This document shows positions 1 to 5,858 of a DNA stretch of 6,026 bases, in pieces (positions within the stretch are counted from its first letter, which is position 1; the number at the start of each line of letters is the position of its first letter). The position numbers were made by a program, and so were the translations under genes. The notes under the pieces are model-generated. The model was not told where the DNA came from, ran no database searches, and was given only the letters and a program-made list of their open reading frames with translations. The DNA is from Oxalobacter sp. (GTDB lineage: Bacteria; Pseudomonadota; Gammaproteobacteria; Burkholderiales; Burkholderiaceae_D): positions 1-6,026 of the forward strand of contig JAAZED010000151.1 of the NCBI GenBank assembly GCA_012512465.1, in the 5' to 3' direction.

Positions 1-453
1 ACGCCGGAACTGCAGGCGCTTTTGGACGATATGTTTGAAACGATGGCTGCGGCTGATGGCGCGGGCCTGGCGGCACCACAGATCGGGGTGCCGCTTCAGG
101 TGGTTATTTTTGGTTTTGAAAATCAGCGCGATGTTCCTGACGCGTTTGCCATTCCCAAAACCATCCTGATCAACCCGGTTATTCGCCCTGTTGGCGAGGA
201 AATTGAAGACGCCTGGGAAGGCTGTCTTTCCCTGCCGGGGATGCGTGGCGTGGTCCCTCGCTGGGCAAAGGTTCACTATGAAGGGTTTGACCAGCATGGT
301 GAGCCTGTCAGCCGTGAAGCCACCGGCTTTCATGCCAGGGTGGTCCAGCATGAATGTGATCATCTGAATGGCATTTTGTATCCGATGCGCATGGATGACC
401 TGTCGTTGTTCGGGTTTATCGATGCCATGAATGCCGCTGTTCCTGAAGAATAA
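1..453 (+). CDS. def: Peptide deformylase, 3' part (5' end outside window)
   Basis: This enzyme removes the formyl group from the N-terminal formyl-methionine of nascent proteins, using a divalent metal (usually Fe2+) in the cytoplasm. The frame is open from base 1 and gives 150 residues ending in TAA at 451-453. All three deformylase motifs are present: [10 protein letters not shown] (the GxGLAAxQ motif), EGCLSLPG with the metal-ligand cysteine at window residue 75, and QHECDHLNG with the HExxH ligands His117 and His121 and catalytic Glu118. Compared with E. coli Def (169 residues), roughly 25-30 N-terminal residues are missing, so the start is off the left edge; the TTG at 22 is internal. 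The insertion around [16 protein letters not shown] resembles the longer deformylase type common in Burkholderiales. No fmt is visible beside it, although that is a frequent partner elsewhere. A strong terminator follows, so this is the last gene of its unit. Confidence 0.96.
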   Translation, partial: TPELQALLDDMFETMAAADGAGLAAPQIGVPLQVVIFGFENQRDVPDAFAIPKTILINPVIRPVGEEIEDAWEGCLSLPGMRGVVPRWAKVHYEGFDQHGEPVSREATGFHARVVQHECDHLNGILYPMRMDDLSLFGFIDAMNAAVPEE

Positions 454-478
454 TTTTCCAGACGGTTTTACCTGAAAG

Positions 479-514
479 CAGGCGTTTCATCACCATGATG
501 ACGCCTGTTTTATT
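479..514 (+). terminator. Intrinsic terminator after def
   Basis: The stem CAGGCGT (479-485) pairs with ACGCCTG (501-507). It is extended by CATCA (488-492) pairing with TGATG (496-500) around a 3-nt loop, with a two-base TT bulge on the left side. The tract TTTTATT follows at once. The position 25 nt after the def stop codon fits a rho-independent terminator for def. Confidence 0.85.
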
Positions 515-527
515 ATCCGGTGCGATA

Positions 528-536
528 TGTTATAGT
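528..536 (+). promoter_or_regulatory. Candidate extended -10 promoter for the leader and repeat-protein gene
   Basis: TGT followed by TATAGT (528-536) matches an extended -10 element (TGn-TATAAT, one mismatch). No good -35 is visible; the hexamer 17 bp upstream (TTTTAT, 508-513) is weak and falls in the def terminator U-tract. A start about 7 nt downstream, near 543, would place the first transcribed base at the left arm of the first leader stem. This would give a 5' leader of about 300 nt before the start at 851. The assignment rests on motif and position only. Confidence 0.45.
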
Positions 537-561
537 AATGACATAAGGTACAGGATCATCA

Positions 562-578
562 TACCTAATCAGCGGGTA
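562..578 (+). repeat. Hairpin-forming direct repeat, copy 1
   Basis: The 15-bp word ACCTAATCAGCGGGT occupies 563-577 and recurs exactly at 634-648. Here it sits in a TACC/GGTA stem (562-565 with 575-578) around a 9-nt loop TAATCAGCG. It lies inside the loop of the larger 543-590 stem. Confidence 0.7.
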
Positions 579-594
579 ATGCCACCTTATCATG

Positions 595-616
595 TTGTAC
601 CTGATCAAAGGTACAA
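595..616 (+). repeat. Inverted repeat TTGTACC-8 nt-GGTACAA
   Basis: Seven-base perfect arms (595-601 and 610-616) flank an 8-nt spacer. The right arm overlaps the word AAGGTACA (608-615), which also occurs at 545-552. The left arm could therefore pair with either copy. It could be an RNA hairpin or an operator for a dimeric regulator; the sequence does not decide. Confidence 0.6.
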
Positions 617-631
617 AGTCTCCGATCCCGA

Positions 632-650
632 GCACCTAATCAGCGGGTGC
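632..650 (+). repeat. Hairpin-forming direct repeat, copy 2
   Basis: This is the second exact copy of ACCTAATCAGCGGGT (634-648), 71 bp after the first. The flanks extend it to a GCACC/GGTGC stem (632-636 with 646-650) with the same TAATCAGCG loop. Relative to copy 1 the pair next to the shared ACC/GGT core has changed from T-A to C-G, so pairing is kept. Confidence 0.7.
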
Positions 651-722
651 CAAATCACTGTATTCGTGACCTGATTTGAAATGTCCGGTTATTACGGTAT
701 TTCTTTCGGGGTTTAAAACCGA

Positions 723-746
723 CATGTCTTGATCATGCAAGACATG
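723..746 (+). repeat. Perfect 9-bp inverted repeat with 6-nt loop
   Basis: CATGTCTTG (723-731) and CAAGACATG (738-746) are exact reverse complements around ATCATG. This is the strongest simple stem in the leader. It is followed by AATAATAC rather than a T-run, so it is not a standard terminator. As DNA it could equally be a protein-binding palindrome. Confidence 0.65.
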
Positions 747-757
747 AATAATACATT

Positions 758-833
758 CCCAGTGCAATTTGGCATCCTGAGTCTGGTCGTCTGCCTCAAT
801 GTCGAATCCGGTTTTCTGCCACCTCTGCACGGG
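758..833 (+). promoter_or_regulatory. Possible long-range stem ending just before the ribosome binding site
   Basis: CCC-A-GTGCA (758-766) can pair with TGCACGGG (826-833), giving 8 bp with one bulged A. Inside it GGCA (771-774) can pair with TGCC (817-820). The right arm ends 5 nt before the Shine-Dalgarno. This may be an RNA domain placed to influence ribosome access, but it is weaker than the hairpins upstream. Confidence 0.3.
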
Positions 834-838
834 AAGTG

Positions 839-845
839 AAGGAGA
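839..845 (+). promoter_or_regulatory. Shine-Dalgarno deciding the start at 851
   Basis: AAGGAGA lies 5 nt before the ATG at 851. This decides against the upstream in-frame GTG at 836, which would place the Shine-Dalgarno inside the coding region and has no comparable site of its own. Confidence 0.85.
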
Positions 846-850
846 TTGTG

Positions 851-1426
851 ATGAGTTTCGATATCTATGAAATGCCCATTCCTGCCGTCCATTCTGAACA
901 GCAAATTGATCAGATCATCAGTCACGCATCGTTCGGATATGGCAGTGCAGCCGAATCTGAAGGCAATTGTGCGACTGCCGCGACATCCGGTAATGCCAGT
1001 CAATCTTATTCCTCCGGTTATTACAGCCGGGCTGCAGCCTCCGGGAACAACAGCATAGCCGAAGCGATGGGCAATTGCAGTGCAGCTGCGGCTGCAGGCA
1101 ATAATTGTGTTGCCGAGGCGATGGGTTCCTACAGCAAATCAGCGGTTTCCGGTAACGGCAGCATGGCTTCAGCTTCCGGCAGGGAATCCATTGCGGTGGT
1201 GGCGGGGCTTTATGGAAAAGCAAAGGCAGGTGAAAATGGCGCTTTCGCGTTGCCATGGCGTGATGGCAGGCAGATCCGGATTACTGTGGGTGTTGTCGGT
1301 GAAAATGGTATCAAGCCTGATACCTGGTATCGGGTAAACAGCCTGGGTCAGCTCGTTGAAGTGACGGATTATACGCTTGATGTCATGTATGTACCGGACG
1401 CAGCGTATGCTGCTTGTGACTGCTGA
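851..1426 (+). CDS. Nonapeptide-repeat protein of unknown function (probable beta-solenoid)
   Basis: The product is 191 residues starting at ATG 851. Residues 1-28 form a short acidic or polar N-terminus with no signal peptide or membrane segment. From Gly29 to Gly119 a glycine occurs exactly every nine residues. This gives ten full units (29-118) with rough consensus G-N-x-S-x-A-x-A-S, then an 8-residue unit GLYGKAKA (119-126). Small Ala, Ser and Gly residues at fixed positions suggest a beta-roll or beta-solenoid. Residues 127-171 form a C-terminal domain (GENGAFALPW, RITVG, ENGIKPDTWYRV, then LVEV). From memory, this domain resembles the end of repeat-rich hypothetical proteins found in phages and gut bacteria, some linked to DUF7666; I could not check that. 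It lacks any YadA-type membrane anchor or signal peptide, so it should be cytoplasmic or carried in a particle rather than a classical adhesin. Five cysteines are present (40, 76, 86, 189, 191). It stands alone, convergent with the pseudouridine synthase gene. Function is unknown. Confidence 0.85.
   Translation: MSFDIYEMPIPAVHSEQQIDQIISHASFGYGSAAESEGNCATAATSGNASQSYSSGYYSRAAASGNNSIAEAMGNCSAAAAAGNNCVAEAMGSYSKSAVSGNGSMASASGRESIAVVAGLYGKAKAGENGAFALPWRDGRQIRITVGVVGENGIKPDTWYRVNSLGQLVEVTDYTLDVMYVPDAAYAACDC
935..1204 (+). repeat. Ten 27-bp coding units (9-residue repeats)
   Basis: Ten consecutive 27-bp units each begin with a GGN glycine codon. The protein pattern is kept while the DNA of most units has diverged widely, which points to an old array maintained by selection on the protein. 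Units 5-6 (1043-1096) and 7-8 (1097-1150) share GNN-x-x-AEAMG, hinting at a later duplication of a two-unit block. Confidence 0.8.
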
Positions 1427-1427
1427 T

Positions 1428-1450
1428 GATTGTTTCTGAAAGGAACAGTC
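1428..1450 (+). terminator. Weak hairpin after the repeat-protein gene
   Basis: GATTGTTTC (1428-1436) pairs with GGAACAGTC (1442-1450) on the plus strand using two G-U wobbles, around a 5-nt loop. It starts 2 nt after the stop codon. The following TCTCTAGAATTT is only mildly T-rich, so termination would be weak. On the minus strand the wobbles become C-A mismatches, so it should not serve the opposing gene. Confidence 0.35.
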
Positions 1451-1451
1451 T

Positions 1452-2198
1452 CTAGAATTTCTCGTCCGGATGGAGGTAGCGCCACTGTCCGGGCGGGAGG
1501 TCACCAAGCTTGACCTTGCCGATGCGCACACGTTTCAAGCCGACAACTTTCAGACCAACGGCTTCACACATGCGACGAATCTGTCTTTTTTTGCCTTCCT
1601 GAAGGACGATACGAAGCTGATCGTCATTTTGCCAGTTGACCTTGGCAGGAAGCAGGGGCTTGCCGTCCAGTTTCAGGCCATGTCTCAACAGCTTCAGCTT
1701 TTCATCCGGTAATTTGCCTGGCAGGGTGTGCCGTACCCTGACCAGGTATTCTTTTTCCACTTCACTTTCTTCACCGATCAGCCGTTTTGCCACGCGCCCG
1801 TCCTGTGTCAGTACCAAAAGACCAACAGAGTCAATGTCGAGCCTTCCTGCAGGTACAAGACTTTTTAACTGGCGAGGATGGAAATGTTCTTCTGTTTTAT
1901 CTGCTGTCCAGCGTGTTTTCTCATTGACAAGGGTTACAGCAGGTTTATGTCCGTCTTCTGCCTGCCCGCTGACAAATCCCATCGGTTTATTGATGAGAAT
2001 CGTCACTTTTTTTGCCTGCTCCGACTGGGCTTTTTTCTCAATCGTGATTTTCTGGTCAGGATGGATTTTGGTTCCCAACTGGGAAATGATCTGGCCATCA
2101 ACACGTACCCATCCGCGCTCGATCCACTCATCTGCCTCACGGCGTGAGCAGATTCCCAGTTCGGACATGCGTTTTGACAAGCGGATAGAATCAGTCAT
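1452..2198 (-). CDS. rRNA pseudouridine synthase, RsuA/RluB/RluE/RluF family (RluF-like)
   Basis: This 248-residue enzyme should isomerise a specific uridine of rRNA to pseudouridine. An N-terminal S4 RNA-binding domain covers about residues 5-52 ([14 protein letters not shown]). The family start [11 protein letters not shown] is at 68-78. The catalytic motif [17 protein letters not shown] carries the catalytic Asp at 121. The closing signature [14 protein letters not shown] is at 202-215. The overall style is nearest to RluF (23S rRNA, helix near the peptidyl transferase centre), but the target position cannot be read from the sequence, so RluB or RsuA activity is possible. It begins with ATG 17 nt after glnD; the T-rich gap has no Shine-Dalgarno, which suggests translational coupling or unaided initiation. 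It is the last gene of the map-glnD cluster. No clear terminator follows, and its stop lies 25 nt from the end of the convergent repeat-protein gene. Confidence 0.93.
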   Translation of the reverse strand: MTDSIRLSKRMSELGICSRREADEWIERGWVRVDGQIISQLGTKIHPDQKITIEKKAQSEQAKKVTILINKPMGFVSGQAEDGHKPAVTLVNEKTRWTADKTEEHFHPRQLKSLVPAGRLDIDSVGLLVLTQDGRVAKRLIGEESEVEKEYLVRVRHTLPGKLPDEKLKLLRHGLKLDGKPLLPAKVNWQNDDQLRIVLQEGKKRQIRRMCEAVGLKVVGLKRVRIGKVKLGDLPPGQWRYLHPDEKF

Positions 2199-2215
2199 AG
2201 GAAATAGAGAAAAAA

Positions 2216-4780
2216 TTAAATGCGGAGAACTTCAAGCAGGTCGGTTTCCAGTTGTATCTGGTTTTTCGGGTTTTTGAGAAAGTCGCCACCCACCAGAAAA
2301 ACATCTTCCACCCGCTCGCCCAGTGTCATGATTTTTGCGGTATGCAGATTGATATGGTATCGCCTGAGAACCTCCGCAATGGCGTAGAGCAGGCCGTTTC
2401 TGTCATTGGCGATCAGGGATAACACAAACAGATCACCACTGGCATCCGGACGTAAATCAATGCCTGGTGTAATCGGGAAGGATCGGGATTTTCTCGAAAG
2501 CCGACCGATTGATGGCTCAAGCAGTGGTGCATCCGCTTTCAGGGCCTCCGTCAGGTTATGTTCAACCAGGTTGATGATGTCCCTATAATTGCGTGAAAAA
2601 GTCTGTTCAGTCACTAAAAAGGTATCAAGCGCATAGCCATGATTGGTGGTGTGAATTTTGGCGTCCAGAATACTGAAATTCCTGCGGGAGAAATAGCCGC
2701 ATATTTGCAGGAAAAGATCGGGTTCGTCCCTTGTATAAACAGTTACCTGGAGCCCTTCGCCAATAGGAGAAAGTCTGCATTTGACGACGGGCTCAATGGT
2801 ATCTGTGCGGTAATAGAGCATGCGCGTTTGCCAGGCAATGTCCGATGCGTCATGTCTTAAAAAATAACCGACATCAAGGTGTTTCCAGAGGGTTTCATGT
2901 GCGTACTCCGGCAAGCCATACAGCCTGAGCGTGGCCAGTGCTTCCTGTTGCCGCTGTGCCAGTTCATGATCAACAGAGAGCACTTCTCCGCCAAGCACAC
3001 GCAGCGACATGTGATACAGGTCTTCAAGCAGTTTGCTTTTCCAGGCGTTCCAGATTTGCGGATTGGTTCCACGGATATCTGCTACGGTTAACAGGTACAG
3101 TGCTGTCAGACGGCGTTCGTTTTTGATCAGATCGGTAAATTCCCGGATGACAGCCGGATCGGAAAGATCTCTTTTCTGGGCGATATGCGACATGGTGAGA
3201 TGGTGCTCAACCAGAAAGACGATCAGTTCGGTGTCTTCTTCGGAAAGTCCATGCGACTGGCAGAATTGTCTGGCATCAGCCATGCCCAAAAGGGAGTGGT
3301 CGCCGCCGCGCCCTTTTGCGATATCGTGAAAAAGTGCCGCAATATACAAAAGCCATGGACGGGAAAAATTGGCAATCAGTTGACTGCAGAAAGGATATTC
3401 GTGCGCATACTCGGTCAGCGTGAAGCGGTGCAGATTGCCAATAACGATGAGGATATGCTGATCCACTGTGTATTGGTGAAAAAGGTCATGCTGCATCTGG
3501 CCAATGATTTTGCCGAAATTGGGCAGATAGCGTCCAAGGATACCAAGCTCATTCATATGCTGCAGTGCACGTGCCGAAAAGCGGGGTGCCTGCAGGATAC
3601 GGAGAAAAAGCGAATGATTTTCCGGGTCCTGGCTGAATTTTTTATTGATATGCACACGGGCATGCCATAGCGCACGAAGTGTGCGTGCCGTCATGTTTTT
3701 CAGGTCGGAACGCTCAGCCAGCAGCAGAAAGACTTCAAGCAGGGATGAGGGATGCTTTGTGAAGGTATCCTCTGTGGCGATATCAATAAAGTCACTGACC
3801 TTGTTAAAGCGTTCGTTAATGGGCTCAGGCTCATGTGTTTGGGGGAAAAGCCGTGCTTCCAGGTTTTGCAGCAGGATGATATTCAGCTGTCGTACGATTC
3901 TGGCAGCAAGATAATAATGCTGCATCAGGTATTCGCTGGCGTCCCGTGCATCAAGCGGTTTTTTGGCCTTTTTGAAATGAAAAGCTTCTGCAAGGGGTAT
4001 CTGTACATCAAATAAAATCCGGTCTTCCGCACGTTGTGTCTGGATATGCAGGCGGATGCGGATGTTTTTCAGTGTTCGTTCGGTTTTGCGGAGTTGTCCC
4101 GCCTCGGTTCGGGTAATCAACTCCCTCCTGGCGAGTTCTTCCCATGAATTGCCGAATCCAGCTGCTTTTGCCACCCATAAAATCACCTGCAGATCGCGCA
4201 GTCCGCCCGGGCTCTCTTTGCAGTTTGGCTCCAGGCTGAATGGGGTGTCTCCGAGCTTTTGATGGCGTTGGCGGGTTTCAAGTGTCTTGGCGAGAAAAAA
4301 ATCCCGGGCATTCATCGCTATGTCATAGCGTTTGACAAGCTGTCTGAAGAGATCGCGGCTGCCGGTAACTAGGCGTGCCTCTAGCAGGCTGGTCTGTATC
4401 GTGATGTCATTGGCAGAGGCATGGAGGCATTCTTCAATGGTCCGTACACTGTGACCGATCTGCAGTCCCAGATTCCAGATAGTCTGGATAAACGATTCCA
4501 GCTTTTTCTGGAGCGCTTCATCGGGTGATCGCTGCAGAAGAATCAGCACATCAACATCAGAATAGGGAAAAAGTTCGCCTCTTCCATATCCTCCGACTGC
4601 GATGAGCGTATTTCCTGCCGGTATACCTGTGTCGCGCCAGGCCTGCATGAGTGCTGCGTCAACATGGCGGGCAAGGGCTTTGAGCAGGCGTTCCGGTTTC
4701 GGATCATTCTGATAAGCCGTAATCGCTTCCTGCCGCTGCTTGGAGAGTTGCTGCTTCAGTGATGGTTTGCTGGTTGACAC
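2216..4780 (-). CDS. glnD: Bifunctional PII uridylyltransferase / uridylyl-removing enzyme
   Basis: GlnD senses glutamine and adds or removes UMP on PII proteins (GlnB/GlnK). It thereby controls glutamine synthetase adenylylation and NtrBC. The product is 854 residues; E. coli GlnD has 890. A nucleotidyltransferase domain shows [19 protein letters not shown] at 63-81 with catalytic Asp75 and Asp77, followed by the GlnD region PGGLRDLQ (191-198). An HD hydrolase domain, responsible for UMP removal, shows [12 protein letters not shown] (431-442), [12 protein letters not shown] (484-495, with His485-Asp486) and [10 protein letters not shown] (525-534). Two C-terminal ACT domains that bind glutamine lie near 676-750 and 785-854. 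No key residue looks missing. The start codon is GTG; no other start fits because there is no in-frame start between it and the map stop, and the next Met is residue 45, inside the domain. No Shine-Dalgarno is visible. It lies 19 nt after map, so co-transcription and coupling are likely. Confidence 0.97.
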   Translation of the reverse strand: MSTSKPSLKQQLSKQRQEAITAYQNDPKPERLLKALARHVDAALMQAWRDTGIPAGNTLIAVGGYGRGELFPYSDVDVLILLQRSPDEALQKKLESFIQTIWNLGLQIGHSVRTIEECLHASANDITIQTSLLEARLVTGSRDLFRQLVKRYDIAMNARDFFLAKTLETRQRHQKLGDTPFSLEPNCKESPGGLRDLQVILWVAKAAGFGNSWEELARRELITRTEAGQLRKTERTLKNIRIRLHIQTQRAEDRILFDVQIPLAEAFHFKKAKKPLDARDASEYLMQHYYLAARIVRQLNIILLQNLEARLFPQTHEPEPINERFNKVSDFIDIATEDTFTKHPSSLLEVFLLLAERSDLKNMTARTLRALWHARVHINKKFSQDPENHSLFLRILQAPRFSARALQHMNELGILGRYLPNFGKIIGQMQHDLFHQYTVDQHILIVIGNLHRFTLTEYAHEYPFCSQLIANFSRPWLLYIAALFHDIAKGRGGDHSLLGMADARQFCQSHGLSEEDTELIVFLVEHHLTMSHIAQKRDLSDPAVIREFTDLIKNERRLTALYLLTVADIRGTNPQIWNAWKSKLLEDLYHMSLRVLGGEVLSVDHELAQRQQEALATLRLYGLPEYAHETLWKHLDVGYFLRHDASDIAWQTRMLYYRTDTIEPVVKCRLSPIGEGLQVTVYTRDEPDLFLQICGYFSRRNFSILDAKIHTTNHGYALDTFLVTEQTFSRNYRDIINLVEHNLTEALKADAPLLEPSIGRLSRKSRSFPITPGIDLRPDASGDLFVLSLIANDRNGLLYAIAEVLRRYHINLHTAKIMTLGERVEDVFLVGGDFLKNPKNQIQLETDLLEVLRI

Positions 4781-4799
4781 GGCGGTATGATGAAAAGTA

Positions 4800-5609
4800 T
4801 CAGGTATTGGTCACAAATGCCGGGGGTGGCGGCATATTGGGGGATACAGTTAGGATTTCATAGCCGGTTTCTGTCACCAGGAGGGTGTGCTCCCACTGTG
4901 CGGAGAGGCTGTGGTCTTTTGTCTTGATTGTCCACCCGTCATTCATTGTGCGGATTTCCCTGCGTCCGGCATTGATCATGGGCTCAACGGTGAAAATCAT
5001 GCCGGGCCTGATGATTTCCATTGTGCCTGGTTTGCCATAGTGCAGCACGTTGGGCTCTTCATGGAATGATTTACCAATGCCATGGCCGCAGAATTCACGA
5101 ACGATACTGTAACCGGCTTTCTCTGCATGTGTCTGGATGACATGGCCGATATCACCCAGATGGGCGCCCGGTTTGACCTGCATGATGCCAAGCCACATGC
5201 ATTCATAGGTGATGTCGGAAAGCCGCTTGGCCATGATACTCGGCTGACCGGCAAAAAACATCCGGCTGGTGTCGCCGTAATAGCCATTCTTGATGACAGT
5301 AATGTCGATGTTCATCGCATCCCCGTTTTTCAGGATTTTCCCGCCGGGAATGCCGTGACAGACAATATCATTCAGGGAGATGCAAGTGGCTTTCGGATAA
5401 GGCGTATGATCACGTGGCGCGTAGTTCAGCGGTGCCGGAATGGTGCCCTGCACATTGGTCATGTATTCATGGCACAGGCGGTCAAGTTCACCCGTCGTGA
5501 TGCCGGGTTTGATAAAAGGTTCGATATAGTCGAGTACTTCTGCCGCCAACTGACATGCGGTTCTGATGCCCTTGAGGTCTTCGGGAGAGGTATATTGCCT
5601 TGCTGCCAT
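4800..5609 (-). CDS. map: Methionine aminopeptidase, type I
   Basis: This cytoplasmic metalloenzyme removes the N-terminal methionine after deformylation when the second residue is small. The 269-residue product matches the usual type I length (E. coli 264). The five metal ligands are all present: Asp102 and Asp113 (in IDITVIKNGYYGDTSRMF), His176 (CGHGIGKSFHEEP), Glu209 (FTVEP) and Glu240 (AQWEHT). The active-site histidines corresponding to E. coli His79 and His178 appear as His85 (VCHGIPGG) and His183. A short proline-rich tail, NMPPPPAF, follows the catalytic fold. The ATG at 5609 gives the usual N-terminus (MAARQYTSPEDLKGIR); the Shine-Dalgarno is poor. It is the first gene of the map-glnD-pseudouridine synthase cluster. 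The map-glnD pairing is also seen in E. coli and Burkholderiales. Confidence 0.97.
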   Translation of the reverse strand: MAARQYTSPEDLKGIRTACQLAAEVLDYIEPFIKPGITTGELDRLCHEYMTNVQGTIPAPLNYAPRDHTPYPKATCISLNDIVCHGIPGGKILKNGDAMNIDITVIKNGYYGDTSRMFFAGQPSIMAKRLSDITYECMWLGIMQVKPGAHLGDIGHVIQTHAEKAGYSIVREFCGHGIGKSFHEEPNVLHYGKPGTMEIIRPGMIFTVEPMINAGRREIRTMNDGWTIKTKDHSLSAQWEHTLLVTETGYEILTVSPNMPPPPAFVTNT

Positions 5610-5642
5610 GATGAAATGTTTTTCAGGTGTAAAGAAGCTCCC

Positions 5643-5673
5643 ATTATAATCGACAGCTGTGGTTTACATTCAA
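5643..5673 (-). promoter_or_regulatory. Candidate promoter of the map-glnD cluster
   Basis: On the minus strand a perfect TATAAT (complement of 5643-5648) lies about 34 nt upstream of the map ATG. TTGAAT (complement of 5668-5673) could be the -35, with a 19-bp spacer that is slightly long. Transcription would start near 5636. It points away from the tRNA promoter, with the two -35 regions only about 16 bp apart. Confidence 0.5.
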
Positions 5674-5689
5674 AATGGCATATTCAGGC

Positions 5690-5718
5690 GAAATGAAAGT
5701 GACTATTCCTGTTATAAT
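5690..5718 (+). promoter_or_regulatory. Candidate promoter of tRNA-Ser
   Basis: A perfect TATAAT lies at 5713-5718. The hexamer 17 bp upstream (GAAATG, 5690-5695) is a poor -35. The bases after the -10 (GGCCTCGCG) make a G+C-rich discriminator, which is typical of stable-RNA promoters under stringent control. The start would be near 5725, about 25 nt before the mature tRNA. Confidence 0.55.
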
Positions 5719-5749
5719 TTGGCCTCGCGAAATATCAGGTTTTCGGAAC

Positions 5750-5840
5750 GGAAAGGTGGCAGAGAGGTCGAATGCGCCGGACTCGAAATTCGGTATGGGT
5801 TAATAGCTCATCGTGGGTTCAAATCCCACCCTTTCCGCCA
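5750..5840 (+). tRNA. tRNA-Ser (anticodon CGA)
   Basis: The gene folds into a full class II tRNA. The acceptor stem is GGAAAGG (5750-5756) with CCTTTCC (5830-5836). The discriminator is G5837 and CCA is encoded at 5838-5840. The D stem is GCA/TGC. The anticodon stem CCGGA/TTCGG encloses the loop CTCGAAA, with anticodon CGA at 5784-5786 reading UCG. The long variable arm pairs ATGGG with CTCAT, as expected for serine. The T stem is GTGGG/CCCAC with TTCAAAT. It has its own promoter and lies divergent to map. Confidence 0.96.
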
Positions 5841-5858
5841 TCCTTATTTCAGGGTTTG

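Larger units (their letters stand above)
543..746 (+). ncRNA. Putative structured RNA leader (chain of hairpins)
   Basis: No credible coding frame exists here, but perfect or near-perfect inverted repeats follow one another with little space between them. ATAAGGT 543-549 pairs with ACCTTAT 584-590. TTGTACC 595-601 pairs with GGTACAA 610-616. GCACC 632-636 pairs with GGTGC 646-650. CAAATCA 651-657 pairs with TGATTTG 672-678. ATGTC-C-GGTT 681-690 pairs with AACCGACAT 717-725 with one bulged base. CATGTCTTG 723-731 pairs with CAAGACATG 738-746. The last two overlap at 723-725 and cannot both form in full. None is followed by a T-tract, so they are not simple terminators. I do not recognise a known riboswitch or Rfam family. 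It could be a cis-regulatory leader of the downstream gene, a separate small RNA, or the remains of an intergenic repeat element. All stems were found by eye. Confidence 0.45.

Noticed and set aside
563..648. CRISPR-like array from the repeated 15-bp word
   Set aside because: There are only two copies, the unit is too short, and no cas genes are in the window.
836..850. Upstream in-frame GTG start for the repeat protein
   Set aside because: The strong AAGGAGA at 839-845 lies just after this GTG and is correctly spaced for the ATG at 851.
636..1256. Minus-strand frames opposite the leader and the repeat gene
   Set aside because: They have low-complexity or unnatural composition and no start signals, and they overlap a better plus-strand gene or the hairpin region.
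851..1426. Trimeric autotransporter (YadA-like) adhesin
   Set aside because: The repeats have nine residues, not fourteen, and there is no signal peptide, coiled-coil stalk or C-terminal membrane anchor.
1428..1451. Bidirectional terminator between the convergent genes
   Set aside because: On the minus strand the stem has two C-A mismatches and no T-tract, so only a weak plus-strand hairpin is supported.
1636..2277. Plus-strand frame of 213 codons opposite the pseudouridine synthase gene
   Set aside because: It is a shadow of a well-recognised gene; its protein resembles nothing and is rich in Ser, Arg and Cys, as antisense frames often are.
5082..5696. Plus-strand frame of 204 codons opposite map
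   Set aside because: It is a shadow frame; map has all catalytic residues on the other strand, and this frame runs through the divergent promoter region.
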